Source of the DNA: Brachynemurus nebulosus | Taxonomy: Eukaryota; Arthropoda; Insecta; Neuroptera; Myrmeleontidae | Assembly (NCBI GenBank): GCA_035578155.1 | Contig: JAPWDM010000007.1 | Location: 33,640,413-33,704,412, forward strand | DNA length: 64,000 nucleotides | Direction of reading: 5' to 3' | Part shown: piece after piece, positions 21,554 through 33,469 of the stretch | Numbering within the stretch: the stretch's first letter is position 1 | Layout of the letters: every line of letters begins with the position of its first letter | Notes under the pieces: generated by a model | What the model was told of the DNA's origin: nothing | Databases searched by the model: none | Seen by the model: the letters and a program-made list of their open reading frames with translations, nothing else | Position numbers and translations under genes: made by a program

Positions 21554-22001
21554 TAGTGATGTCGGATGATTAATCGGTTAGTCGGTTTAGTCGACTAATT
21601 TTGTTTACATTTAGTCATATTTTAGTCGACTATTTTACCTTCGATTAAATGATTAAAATGATTAACTTTTTTTAAATGACTGAAAAAACGACTAATTTAA
21701 CAATTTTTCTGTATTTTTTATTGTAATACAAAAAATGGAAACTAAAAAATTATATCTATTTGTATCATTTTTTATTTTTATGTGATTTTAAAAGAAAAAT
21801 ATTATAAGTCCATAATTAAATTCAAAAGAAAACCTTGTTTTTGAAAGAGTTACATAGGTTACCTTATTCATGAATTCAACTAAAAATTTAGTTGATTAGT
21901 CGAATACTCTGTGCTCGATATTTTCAGCTAATGACTAATTTTATCTGAAAAATAATTTTAGTCGATTAATCGACTAACTCCTTCTTGGCCCGACATCACT
22001 A
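21554..22001. mobile_element. hAT-like MITE with GTCGACTAA motifs (family 4)
   Basis: The termini TAGTGATGTCGG and CCCGACATCACTA are flanked by a perfect 8-bp duplication ATTCCAAG (21546-21553, 22002-22009). TTAGTCGACTAA, GATTAATCG and single-mismatch relatives recur within about 110 bp of both ends. The interior is AT-rich and non-coding. Confidence 0.9.
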
Positions 22002-22012
22002 ATTCCAAGTGA

Positions 22013-22190
22013 CCGCCAGTCGGGGCCGGCGAGACGGTAGGGCAGATGGGGTAATTGCAGGCTCGATAAGGGGCCCGGAAAAAGTAAGAAGGCGTTTTTT
22101 TGCTCGTCAATTGTATTTTTGGCGGGAAAATATTTGAAAATGGTTTGTTGTGCCCGGGGGCCCGTCATTTCTCTCGCCAACCCTGTCGTC
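22013..22190. mobile_element. hAT-terminus-like GC-rich remnant (repeat D, copy 2)
   Basis: It aligns with 6841-7035 through GGCGAGACGGTAGGGCAG, AGGGGCCCGGAAAAAG, GGCGGGAAAA and GCCCGGGGGCCCGTCATTTC. It sits directly beside the family 4 MITE. The overlapping 72- and 61-codon minus frames are not supported as genes. Confidence 0.55.
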
Positions 22191-22290
22191 ACCTATTCTG
22201 ATATCATTTTGAAAAACATCGATTACCGATTGAAAGTATACTATAACTCCTAGGTCATGACAAAATTTCAAAATGAAAAAAATATTTGCC
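22190..22290 (+). repeat. Repeat E, copy 1 (about 95 bp)
   Basis: TCACCTATTCTGATATCATT ... CATCGATTACCGATTGAAAG ... ATAACTCCTA aligns with 32688-32785 at most positions. No other context is shared, so it may be a fragment of a larger unknown repeat. Confidence 0.6.
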
Positions 22291-22419
22291 ATAAAAAAAA
22301 CTGGGAGCTATTATAGCTTTCGACTAAGTTTTATCAGTTTTCATAACAAAAGTAAAAAAAATCAAAAAATCAAAAATTTCTCATTAAAATTCACTCAGTG
22401 ATTTAAAAATTGTGAAACT

Positions 22420-22484
22420 GGAGCGGCTGAGAATGGAACCCGGATCTCTTGGTAACCAGCTAAGCGCTTTACCCACTAGGCTCC
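22420..22484 (-). repeat. tRNA-like sequence 4
   Basis: On the minus strand GGAGCCTAGTGGGTAAAGCG has an A-box-like TAGTGGGTAAAGCG, and ATCCGGGTTCCATTCTCAGC a B-box-like GGTTCCATTC. The outer GGAGC pairs with GCTCC. It looks like a diverged tRNA or tRNA-derived SINE head. No poly-T terminator is obvious directly after it. Confidence 0.6.
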
Positions 22485-22490
22485 ACAGGC

Positions 22491-24148
22491 ACTCGATAAT
22501 ATTTGAAACTAAAATTTTTCAATTTTTCCAAGAAGTTAAAAATTTCGATAATTCTAGAATTACTGACTAAAATGAAGACTGAACTTTAAAAACAGGCTAA
22601 ATGTCACAAACAAAAAAAAAGAAAAAAAAATTGAGTTAGATCCGAAAAAGGACTTTAGGTGCCAATTAGTTTATTTTTCATTTTTGGTACTTAGGCTCTT
22701 TTTGAAGTCTATATATCAAAATGTTGCTCCTTTTAATGGCCCCTATGTAAAATAATCTTGAGGCTGGTTTCATTTTTCTAACCCCAGAAGGGTGGAAATA
22801 TTTATTAAAATTTCCGACAAAATTTTTGATTTTCTCAAATCCTTCTATATAACTCACATGAACAAAAACGGGAAAATATATGCGTTGAATTGAAAATCCA
22901 TTTTTTTGAAACCGGTTAAAAAATTGTGATTTAATTGAACTAAAAACACGTTAACGTATACTGCGACTCAACTGTACGACGGAACGTCAGAGAGATACAT
23001 TAAAAACAAATTTACAGAATGAATGGTGTCACATATACGTCGGGTGATGTGGGATGATGGGTTCTTTTATGTTGTCGGGAGCGCACAATGTTTCATCATT
23101 TATTTATATTAATTAATTATGTTATGTAGCTGGTTTTTGTTGGCCGGTATACAGTAATTAACTTGTGGACATTAAAGTAAGTTGTGTTAGTAGTGAAGGA
23201 AGGTTTGCTCTGCCCATTTGGTGAAAATGATTTTTTTTTATTTGCTGTTTCGTCTTTGTAAAATGGCATAATGGCATGGCATGATGGCATGCGGAGTTGT
23301 TTTCCTTTAACAGCAACTCACTACAGTTTGGACCACAGAGGACAGAGATCCCGCAACTATCTCTTTTCTGAAATCAGGAGTGTGTACTTCTGTGCTCATT
23401 AGGCTTCTTAGTTGTCAGTTTGTCAGTAGCAGTCGATGACTGAAGATCAACCACACGATAATGGACTTGATTGTTGTTGGTATTGTTACATCCCCTAGTA
23501 CATGCGTATGCTGTCATAGCTATGTATGCAATAACTGAACCACGTGACCGACCCTACTATCTGCGTTACTGACACAAATACACAAAATTGCACTAATAAA
23601 ATGTAAACCCAGTGTGTGTATACAACATATTGTCTATCTCTTACATGTTACACTGGTTCCAGTAGTGTAGGCATAGATATGTTGTCTCTATTACTCTATG
23701 GTTTGGACTAATATACTGTCGCATGTACGTACACTCAATATGGAGTTATAGTGTACACCAGTGATGGTCAATTTGACGATCGTAGCAGAGCGAGTTTTCG
23801 GGAAATAAGTAACATTTCCGGAATGAACTTGATGATTTTCAAACGACACACACTCAAATTCTCCTAATTTAATCAAATTTTTGTCAACGTGGTGACGTCA
23901 CGCACGAGTATTAATTTTTTTCATGAAATTTTAAGTCACTTTTTTCTGCGGTTTATAAAAAAAAAGAACCCGCAAAGAAATTTTACTTTTAACGACATTG
24001 AAGTCAACCGTGCCAGCATTACGAGTCACGACATTGCCATCCAAATCATAATGATGCCATTAGTGTTTCGTTTCAGCTTCGCTGGTACGGAACACTAAAA
24101 ATGTCGAGCAAAGTGCAAAATGTGAATACAAACTAAGATATGGTAAAA
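22491..24148. other. Spacer, no gene supported
   Basis: Includes a small microrepeat (AATGGCATAATGGCATGGCA around 23262-23285) and a less AT-rich stretch at 23290-23720. Short frames at 23691-23876 and 23889-24098 have no recognisable content. Confidence 0.4.
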
Positions 24149-24466
24149 TACCCCTGTCGCAGCATCCTGAATAACCGTTTATAAAAGCGAATTTCCGTTT
24201 ATAAAAATTAGTTTTTCTCGGAAACTAGTTGATATAGAATAATAGTTTAAAAACCTTTTTTATGTAATTTTTCCCCTCTTTTAAATGGTGTAAAATAATT
24301 TTGCAAAAATTTTTGAATAAGTGGAAATTTTGGCGAAAAACTAATTTTTTGCAAGGACAAAAACCATGTTCCTGGCATCGGATGTGTCTGGCTGAAGAAC
24401 TCATCCAAGGGTTTGGGACTTCCAATGTTTGTAAATACTGGATACTTCGTTCCAGAGTTATCGCGC

Positions 24467-24528
<62 letters not shown>

Positions 24529-24649
24529 TTTAGTGAATATTATTTTCGGTTTCTAGGGACCCCAAAACAAATTTCTACCATAGTCCCGGGCTCAAGTCGC
24601 GTCATGATAGTGGCTGTAATAGCTGAATTCCATTCTGGAAATTCGCTAA
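24149..24649 (+). mobile_element. Repeat A (Helitron/Helentron-like), copy 3, full length
   Basis: From TACCCCTGTCGCAGCATCCT to TCTGGAAATTCGCTAA. It has the same motif order as copy 2, but with a (TA)n tract (24471-24525) expanded at the internal position where copy 2 has only TATATATATA. Internal microsatellite length thus varies among copies. Confidence 0.75.
24471..24525. repeat. (TA)n microsatellite inside repeat A
   Basis: About 27 uninterrupted TA units. The frames reading YIYIYI here are translations of the microsatellite. Confidence 0.95.
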
Positions 24650-26880
24650 AATCTGAAGTTTAATTTGCTCTAAGGATGGTTGGTGACTGTTCAAGCGTAT
24701 TTCATTAACACATTACATAAGTATAAGTCTTATTGCAGCATTCAGTTGCTTTTTACGGAGGTATGAATTGCAATTTTTGCAACATTATAAAAATGTAAAT
24801 TAATTCTTTGTCTTGTTTAGAAATGAAATTTTTAGCACCATCTGCATCGTGAGGTTCTAAGTTATGTACTCTCTTATTGCATACAAAAAATTTTAGTATA
24901 GAATCGTTTTCAAGCTATGATGAACTGTGCTGTTAACTGAACAGTTTTGAACTGATTCAAAGAGCTTCGAACTGGTCTGTTAACTGCTCAGTTGAAATCA
25001 AGTTGGATGGTGGTATAAGGACTGTTTTGTGCCCAGTAACTCTCAAATTCCTATAAATTCCATTTTACGGTAGGTATATGCTGCCTCATTTACATATATT
25101 ATTTTGTATTTTGCCGAATTTTAACAACCAAAAATAATTATTTACTCAAACAATTGTTGCTGACTGGACTGGATTGAATTCAAACTGTTAATTGTACATT
25201 TCATTTTAAAACTGGATAAATATTAATTAACACATATACAAAACGATTTTAATTATTGGTTGTAAAGATATATAATTAGTACATCAAATTATAGAAATAA
25301 TTAAACAACTTGTTACAACAAAACTCACGTCCGGAGAGTACAAATGATTTTTTTTTTTTGAACACAGTAAAGATAATTGAGCCATTAATATAATTAATAC
25401 TGTGGCTTACTTTTAATCACACGGTATTAAGATGATCATGTTCAATCGTTATTCGACTACAGGGTATACCAGAAATTTTTATTCGAATTTCAGAATTTTA
25501 ACAACGAAATCGTTATGAATTCATCATTTCTGTCATCACGTTAGGTGTTCAAACCACATTTGACCACTTAATATATAGCAACTACAGAAAGAGGTTCTCC
25601 TGCGTGATGGGTTCAGAAAAACAAATAGTTTTTTGCTTGAAAACAATTTGAAAGATTTTCAAGAGGAACAATACTCTATGGACCAGGCATCGAAGATTGA
25701 TGGTAAGTTAAGATTTTCATATTTTTAACCGTATTTGAAACTTTAAAGCCATTTTCTCAAAACTGTGTTTTTGAAACTTGCCTCCACCATATCTCCTCGA
25801 GAATGGTTCCACCGATTCACTTGAAATTTATAGGGTAGATTCAGCACGTGTAGACGCATCGTATGAACTAGAATCATCCAAAAATTTTGAGTATTTCTAT
25901 TTTTTTGTAACGAAAATTTAAAAAGTAAATCATGAAATTTTAATTTTTTTTTCAAATGTCTGCCAAAAACCCAATTTTCAATATTTTCAAATAATTCTAG
26001 TCCATTCGATGCATTTATGCTTACAAATTAAAATACCGGTTTTTTTTTTCTTTCGGATAAGCCAATCAGCTGAAATCGTGGTTGCAGTGAGCGTCCGTTT
26101 TTTCGAGGACGGCGTCTTCGGAGTGGTAAAACTTACATACTAATTAAGATTTTTATTTGAAATTTGTATTGCATACTTTTGAAATAGTAATAAATAAATG
26201 ATAAAAAACTCAAAGTTCTATCTTTTCACTGTTCGTCAAAAAAAATTCCCCAAAAATGCTTAAAAAACAGGCTGTCACACGGGAGACCTCCTTAAAAGAC
26301 ATGGGTAGGCAAAATTATTAATTTGTTACATTTTAATCTATTACCTTTTTTTAAAAATATTTTGATTAGTTTGAGATTTAGATCAAAGATTTTTACCATT
26401 TTATTTCATTAAAGCAGTTAAATATAATTAAATTAACTTCATTTTATTCAAATTTAAATCAAGAATTTACGTAGTGTTAGCTGATTTTACGGTACTAATT
26501 AGCGATGATTAATTTCCCTTGTTTGTTGCTATTAATACATATTACATAATTTTGCAAAAATTCCCTTATTAAAATTTTTGTATTTGTACTACGTGTAATT
26601 CTCTAGGGCAATTTTCTGGTGTGTAGCGGTTATTTTTACAATAATATACTCGGCGTTCTATTAATGTGCACACGCTTACTTTCCATTTACATTATTTTTT
26701 GGTGGGAATTTCCCTTGAGACCGACGAGCGTATTGATGTATGAAGAAAAATTCGTGTCAGAAGGGGTTAAGTGATCAAAATGAATACTTTTCAATTGAAA
26801 AAAATTAATTTTCACCAAATCTTGTAACTGTTTGTGTAGATATATTGAAAATTAAAGATGACAGACAAAAGAGGAAAATT
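24650..26880. other. Spacer, probably with decayed repeats
   Basis: 25755-25860 (CCATATCTCCTCGAGAATGG, GATTCACTTGAAATTT) and 26050-26125 read like interspersed repeats, but no second copy exists in the window. No coding frame recognised. Confidence 0.35.
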
Positions 26881-26897
26881 AAAAAAGCAAAAGATTA

Positions 26898-27171
26898 TAT
26901 CGCTCATTTGCGAGAAGCGTGACATAACTCAAAAATCACCCCTGTTGAGTTACGGGTACAGGCGGTCACGGAAAATGTCATTCTTTTTGCGAACAAAACG
27001 ACATCACTCTAGATACATAAATGAGAGAACGAGAGAGGTTATGACTTTATACTCTATCGCACTTTTTCAATTGACTGCCATAAGTACTCGTTTTATTTTT
27101 AAAACTTTAAACCATCGTACTGACAAGCACCTCTTTTTGAGTTCTGTCAAGCTTTTCGCAAATGAGCGATA
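26898..27171. mobile_element. MITE with TATCGCTCATTTGCG inverted termini
   Basis: The left end TATCGCTCATTTGCGAGAAG continues TGACATAACTCAAAAA. The complement of the right end is TATCGCTCATTTGCGAAAAG then TGACAGAACTCAAAAA. The terminal repeat is therefore about 42 bp with few mismatches, in a 274-bp element. A TA target is likely. The opposing 149- and 89-codon frames across it have no known homology and are probably shadows. Confidence 0.75.
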
Positions 27172-28119
27172 CGATAATGTTTTATTTGAATGTTGCCGCT
27201 TGACTGGTTGCTTGTCTCGTGTATCTGTGTTTCGACTCAAAAACTCCAAATCAAATAATTGGAATAAAGTTATAATAACGAAAAATGAACAAATATCGAC
27301 AGATTGAAAGAGAAATAAACTTTTCATATCTTTCAAGTTTTCTTTTTAGTTGTTTGATGACGTTTGTTCAACACTCTAGATGTGGACTGGCCTCATCCCC
27401 GTTTCGGGAGACGATGATACGTTCAGTTTACACGAATGACTTAGTGTTATCGAGTTATTCTCAACTTCGTGTTTAACACCAACATTCAATTTGATTTGTG
27501 TTCGATTACGCAACAAAAGGCCCATCTATACAATTATTATTCGTTTTATTCGACTTGGTGAATTAAAATTTTTATTTGCTAAAGTATTATTGACAAATTG
27601 CTAATCATTGATTGTTTGTTTAGTATTAATTTTGATGGGAATTTATTTTAGTGGTCTTATTTATCTAAAGTAGTCTAGTGTGACGAAAAAATTGCTGCAA
27701 TTAAGCCACTAGGCAAAATACAAATTTAGTCTCCTCTTGGAGCAAACTTTAGTGGTTATTTGCCTTTAGTTTGACAGATGGAGGTAACAAATGTCCTAGT
27801 GTGACGTGTTTGTTGCTACAATTTTAGTTGCGTTGCCAAATAATTTAAAATTCGAATAAAATTTAACGATTCTCTTTATGTTCTTTGAAGGAAATAAATT
27901 TATAAAAATTTTATGGTAATAATTAATTTTATTGTGAATATTTTTCATCTTAAAAATACAGAATTTCAATTCAAAATTATTTTATTTGATTGTTTGAAAA
28001 ATAGAATAATTTAAAAACTAATTACACTGAAGAGAAGAATATAAAAGTATAAAATTAAAAAATAAATAGTTTTATTTATATATTATTTAAATTCATTGCC
28101 ACAAAACGTATTTATTATT
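27172..28119. other. Spacer with a diverged direct repeat
   Basis: CTAGTGTGACG followed by TTGCTGCAATT (about 27672) and CTAGTGTGACG followed by TTGCTACAATT (about 27800) form a direct repeat about 125 bp apart. The complement, CGTCACACTAG, resembles termini of Harbinger-type elements, but no full element could be defined. Confidence 0.35.
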
Positions 28120-28612
28120 TAACTTTTTTTCTTATAGATTTATGGCATCTTCTATTTCTTCGATTCGATGCACTGGTGCCAGCAATCAATCTTGCATCGT
28201 GTGATGCAGGCATAAGACTTAAAGCCCGGTAAATACATTTATTCGTCAACCAAAAAGAACAATTTAATTTGCTACGATTCTTCCAATTAATGTTATGAGC
28301 TTCGTCGCAGCTTTCTACGGCCCTGATAATTACAATTATTTTGAGAAAACAGAAAACGTTGAATAAGAATGATGGAGTGAATAAAACATATATTACAACA
28401 TGACTTGGAGCAAAAATTCATCCAAATAATTGAATTTTATTGGGTTTAATTGATTCATACACTGACAGATTGGCATGATCTCGAAGGCCAAACCGATATA
28501 TGTTCAATTTACTCACAGTTTTATCATCATTAATAAGATAAATTGTACATGTTCGCCGGCATTGTAGATCGGGAGACAATTTCAACACGATATTGTGCCA
28601 CAAAAATCTCAC
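28120..28612 (-). pseudogene. Possible decayed coding fragment, unidentified
   Basis: Two minus-strand stretches have protein-like composition in different frames. One is 28418-28612 (LKLSPDLQCRRTCTIYLIND ... YRFGLRDHANLSVYES). The other is about 28140-28355 (RAVESCDEAHNINWKN ... ALSLMPASHDARLIAGT). They could belong to one frameshifted transposon ORF, possibly tied to the CGTCACACTAG motifs nearby. I do not recognise the family. Confidence 0.25.
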
Positions 28613-31600
28613 CGGTCACTCGCTATACTTATTGTCGGTCCCTGTCATTTATTTTCGATTGTTATCGCACAAAATACGAGACGAAATTATTGTTTAAGTG
28701 AGATAGAACATCAACAGGGATGATTATAATCGTTAGTTTTATTTGTTGTCTCCGTCTTTATTGCCAGTTACGTTATTTTATGTCACATTTTAACAGGTAA
28801 TTGATTTTAATATTTTTTTCTAGTCAGTATTTTTACTCGTTATTTTAAACGGTAATAGTATACTTTTGTTTGCATGGTAATGCGTTTTAATCAACGTTAA
28901 AATACAGTAATGTGTAAAATTATTTGAATTGTTGATGATTTAGAATAGATAAACAAGTATTTATACTGGTTTAAACCAGTGGTAAAGTACTAGTGTTGAA
29001 TTCTTCTAAAAAAATTTCTCTTACAGGAAGAGTTCTCAACTGAATTTAGTAAACCTTGAAGCAATGAATGAATGTTTTGTTAGTTCCGTGGCGTATAATA
29101 ATAGGTATGAAGGTGTGACTATTTTTAGGGGTCCAAATCCGATTTAGCCAGCTTTCTTCACCGTTGTCATCAATATAGCGTTTTATATTTTAAAGCCGGT
29201 TGGTGAACTTGAATTCGAGTACCATTAGTCTCAGATTGAAGTATTAACTGATGCATAATACTAACATACTTTTATACAATCGTATGTTCTTAATAACTAT
29301 ATTAATCTCGAAAATACTTTATTCAATGAAAGACACATAGGTAAGGCCGGAAATGTTTAGAGCCTTCAACGATTGCTAAGAGCTCTTTTTATGTAGTACT
29401 GTAGTATCGTTCTGTTTCTATCAGTGTTGCAGAGTAGCATGCTACTGATAAATTATTTCCAAATCCTCCGTGAAATAACACACACTCAATGGCTTGATTT
29501 GATGCATCAGTGATAAATATGAATGGTCTTTCAACTGTTCTGAAATGATTCTTTACACTTTTTTAAATGATTCTTTACACTTTTTGTCTATGATAATAGA
29601 AAAATATTTTTTCGAGAACTATAAGATTCAAAATTAACTTTACTTTCCTGACATTTTCTGTGAAAACTATACGATTTAATAGGAAGAAAGAAGTAATAAA
29701 ACTTAAAATCAGGTGATCTAACGCTAGTGAACCATTCAAAAAAATCAAATAAACTCAAATTGGTCTAATTATCATTCTTTCCCTTCGTATATAGATGGAA
29801 AAGTAAAAGTTAGAAACACTCAAAAATAAATTTCCCAATGAGAAATTCAATTTTGAATTATTTGATTTTATGTATTCTATACGTAATATAAAATTCACCC
29901 GCCTCAAAAAGTAACGAAATTATATTTGTGATTTATTTAAAATCGATTACACAAACTGTATCACATAAATACGTAAAAAAACAATATCAGACACAAGTGA
30001 AATTCACCGCTACTCCCCCTGGTGCAACTCCTCAAACAACAAACAGAGAAAAAAATAAAAAAAATTACCTCTAGAGAATTACAAATAAAAAAAAAAAAAA
30101 CTAAACATTTCATACCAAATAATCGTTCAAAAAACGTGTGCGTCTAACTCCATTTACCACTCGATAGATGGCACTGGTTGTGCCGTTCGTTGCGAATACC
30201 GTGGTGGCGTGGTGTAAAATCCCCGTGACGTATTTGAGTTGATGTTGTAAATAAGTTATTTTTGACAAATCTGTACAACGGCACGCCGCGTCGAACGAAA
30301 AAAAATCACACATAAACTTTACATCCTATGGGCTTTTAAACAACACCTGCTTTTAAAACAATAAACGTAATAAATATGGCTGTTGTGTTTAAAATTTCAC
30401 TTTTAGACAGCTTTCACAATGTGACGTGGTGACGGATGTGTATATAGTGTGCGCCTTGATTGAGGTGATCGGGCGTGATTAATTGTGGAGTTTGTTCGGG
30501 AGTGAATTTTTTGAACGAAGTCTATGGAAAACAGGTGAGAAAAGTATATAAGGCTTTAATTGTAAGTTGTAAGATTGTCTGGATTTGAAAAATTTTATAT
30601 ACCTGGCAATTATTCTATTACGGATTTGAGATTAATCCATATTAGAAACTATGAAAATGTTTTATTTGTCATTTTTCACCATTAAAAGAAATTTTGAATT
30701 CGCAATTTGTGGAGCTTTTTCGTCGTGGGTTTTTAAAAACTTCTAACTATTTATTTCCATATATGTGATACTCCGGCGATTAATAGATATTAACCACCTT
30801 ATATATAAACTATTTCTAGTAAACACTGTAAATACTTATTACTCACAATAAAATCGCTAATAATACTCCCTCTAGTGATGAGGTGAATTTCCAAAATTTC
30901 TAAAATGTTTTAATACTAACAAAAATCGAAACATCCTCTACATACTGTTAGGTACATTACACGCGTTTATATAACGCCAAAATGAAATGTCATGTTTAAT
31001 TACAAAATTTTCAAAATTTACGCCTTTTTACCTTTTTGTACATTTTTTATTTATAATATTGATGGCATCGACCGGGACCCGTTATTTAAAAATATTAAAT
31101 GTTTTAAATATGATAAATTTACACGGAGCTGGAGGATTGATGGAAAAAATGTCAGGCACCTACACAGAGGCTCATTTATCAGGTGACGTGATAAAATTGT
31201 TATTATGTTCTGTTTTTGGCGGCCATTTTGAGTAATAAAAAAAGAAAAAAAGCAGCACACTTAACGAATTATGGTTATTTTTGTTTAAAGTTATTTTCAT
31301 TCAGTAATTTTGGTTTTAACGAATTGTTATGTCAGAGTAACGTCTCCTTTTCGACTGCATTAAATAATTCTTTTTGAAGGACTTTTTTTTATTGCACATC
31401 TGCAAATACGAATTTTTCAAAAACAACATCTGCTTATGGGGACACGAATGCGAACGAGAATATTTTCTTTGCTACCGAAAAACTGCTTACAAGTCGACTT
31501 TCGCGTTTTACTCGATCACTGAGGAGAATGCAGTTCTCGAAAACTCGAAAAGTGGCAAAGGCAACATTCTCATATTACTTTTATTAACATTAATTTGCTA

Positions 31601-32680
31601 CTCAAGGACTTTATGCGGCTGCGGTTGCGGATGAAGATATTCCGCAATATGGATGCGAATATCCCAACAATCCTGATATGTGTCTAGTGTTAAAGTTGTA
31701 CCATTCTCATTGAAGTAATCTTATATAAGTGGCAGAGCTTCTTAAAGTTATACCAGATTTTGAAAACAGCTATTGGGGTTCCCCCATGAACATTTCGCAT
31801 AATTATTCGCAGTTTTATTTCTTGGTGTGTCCACCCGATTTAGCATACCATTCTATTCCGTAATTTTTATTCAATCTCCATTTGAATCAAACACTTTGCC
31901 GTGGTGAAAATACTTAAAATTCCTCAAAACGAGAAAAACCGTAGAGAAAGGCGATAAAATGGTTTGTTAAAGATGAACAATGTTATTTTTATTATGCGAT
32001 TATTTCTCGTGGCGTCTCATTGTGCCATGTAATACAACGGATATAATTTTATTTAATTTTTTTTGTTCACGTTTATGTCATTTACACAACCGGTTAATAC
32101 GGCGATCATTTGTTAGATGTCAGCAGTAGCTTATAGCGTTATTTATCATTTCATTTCATTAAGCCTATATTAATTACGACAATAAGTCAGATATTAAAAA
32201 TTGCTGGTGTTACTCGCACTTTACTCATTTACTGTACTCATTTACTCATACATAAGTGTGCGCACAATACAGTGGAGTTTTATTTTTATTTTTAGGTGGT
32301 TGTGAACAACAGGATTGAATACTAAACGAGGTACATGATATTTGTATTGTGCTCTTAAACGTTTATTGTATTTTTTGATAGTGTACGACGTACGTAATTA
32401 CTTTTACTATGAATTGTTGTTCATTGTCCTTGAGTTGATACTGTTATATGCTTTCAACAAAAGTTGACAACGCAGTTATGGGACTTTCCCGTCCCATTTT
32501 TATGCTTGAAATCTACTGACGGGTGGGGGGTTGGGGTCAGTAATTGGTAAGGGATAGACATATATGCAATTGTGAAGAGTATTCAGAAAAAATTTAATGA
32601 AATTTGAATTTGCGATATTGGGAGTAGGTGAGTTAAGAGAAAATTATACTAATTTTGCCTCTGGTACTCCACAGGGGAAA
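28613..32680. other. Long stretch without supported genes
   Basis: About 4 kb of AT-rich sequence. A less AT-rich patch at 30110-30310 and a consensus-like splice donor (AACAG|GTGAGA at 30532-30538, plus strand) suggest a possible non-coding exon, but nothing confirms it. Frames at 30987-31235 and 31374-31634 are not recognisable. Confidence 0.35.
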
Positions 32681-32687
32681 TGCATCC

Positions 32688-32785
32688 TCACCTACTTTGA
32701 TGTCATCTTGAAAGAAATCGATTGCCGATTGAAAATATGCTACGACTCCTACCTTGCTCCAAAGTTTCAAAATTTTTTTAGTTCT
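32688..32785 (+). repeat. Repeat E, copy 2
   Basis: TCACCTACTTTGATGTCATC ... AATCGATTGCCGATTGAAAA ... CGACTCCTA aligns with 22190-22285 on the same strand. An 85-codon frame (32597-32854) runs across it, with NFASGTPQGKC just upstream. PQG is reminiscent of reverse-transcriptase block 4, but the context does not support RT. Confidence 0.55.
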
Positions 32786-33083
32786 GATGAAAAAGATGCG
32801 TCTTTAAAAAAAAATCAAAATTCTCTTAAATCGCATGACCTATGGAATAATTAGAACTTTTTGCTATTCCTTCATTTAAAGTCCATGGATTTTTATAAAC
32901 AATGCCTGGAGTAAATCGAAAAAAACTCAATTTTTCGATTCTTTTCAGAGTCGAAAATGGCAGTTATTCCAGAATCATTGAATTTTTTCGAACTGATGAA
33001 CAAAATTTGTGCGACCACTGCCCTTTATTTGCTGAAACTAAAAAGACTAAATTTTCTCCAAGACTTTACATTCAAAAACCAAT

Positions 33084-33461
33084 TAGTGATGAGCAAAATT
33101 AGTCTCGGTCTTGCAATCTTATCTTGGTCTTGCATTTTAACAGGCTGCAAGACCAATACCAAGACTCAAGTGAGCAAGACCAAGACAAAAGCAAGAAAAA
33201 AGCAAGACTCTTGCTAAACTATTTAAATAGTTTGAAAGTATAATTAATACGTAAAGATAGTAAAAATTCTGATTTAAAAAAAAAATTCGCTAATAAAAAT
33301 ATGCAAGAAAGTGTAAGATTTTTTTAGCAATAACAAGACCAAGACCAAGACCAAGACTCAAACTGCTCTAGCAAGACCAACACCAAGACTCTTAATGTAA
33401 GAACGAGACCAAGACCAAGACTGCTAAGTCTTGGTCTTGGTCTTGCATTTGCTCATCACTA
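33084..33461. mobile_element. hAT-like MITE with CTTGGT arrays (family 1, copy c)
   Basis: Opposite orientation to copies a and b. Ends TAGTGATGAGCAAAATTAGT and GCATTTGCTCATCACTA. The 8-bp duplication is AAACCAAT / AATCCAAT (33076-33083, 33462-33469; one mismatch). CTTGGTCTTG arrays lie at both edges, with the same AT-rich core (TTTGAAAGTATAATTAATAC). Confidence 0.9.
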
Positions 33462-33469
33462 AATCCAAT

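Noticed and set aside
32597..32854. Reverse transcriptase based on SGTPQGK
   Set aside because: Flanking residues do not follow the RT block (no LGPLLF-like run), and the region overlaps repeat E.
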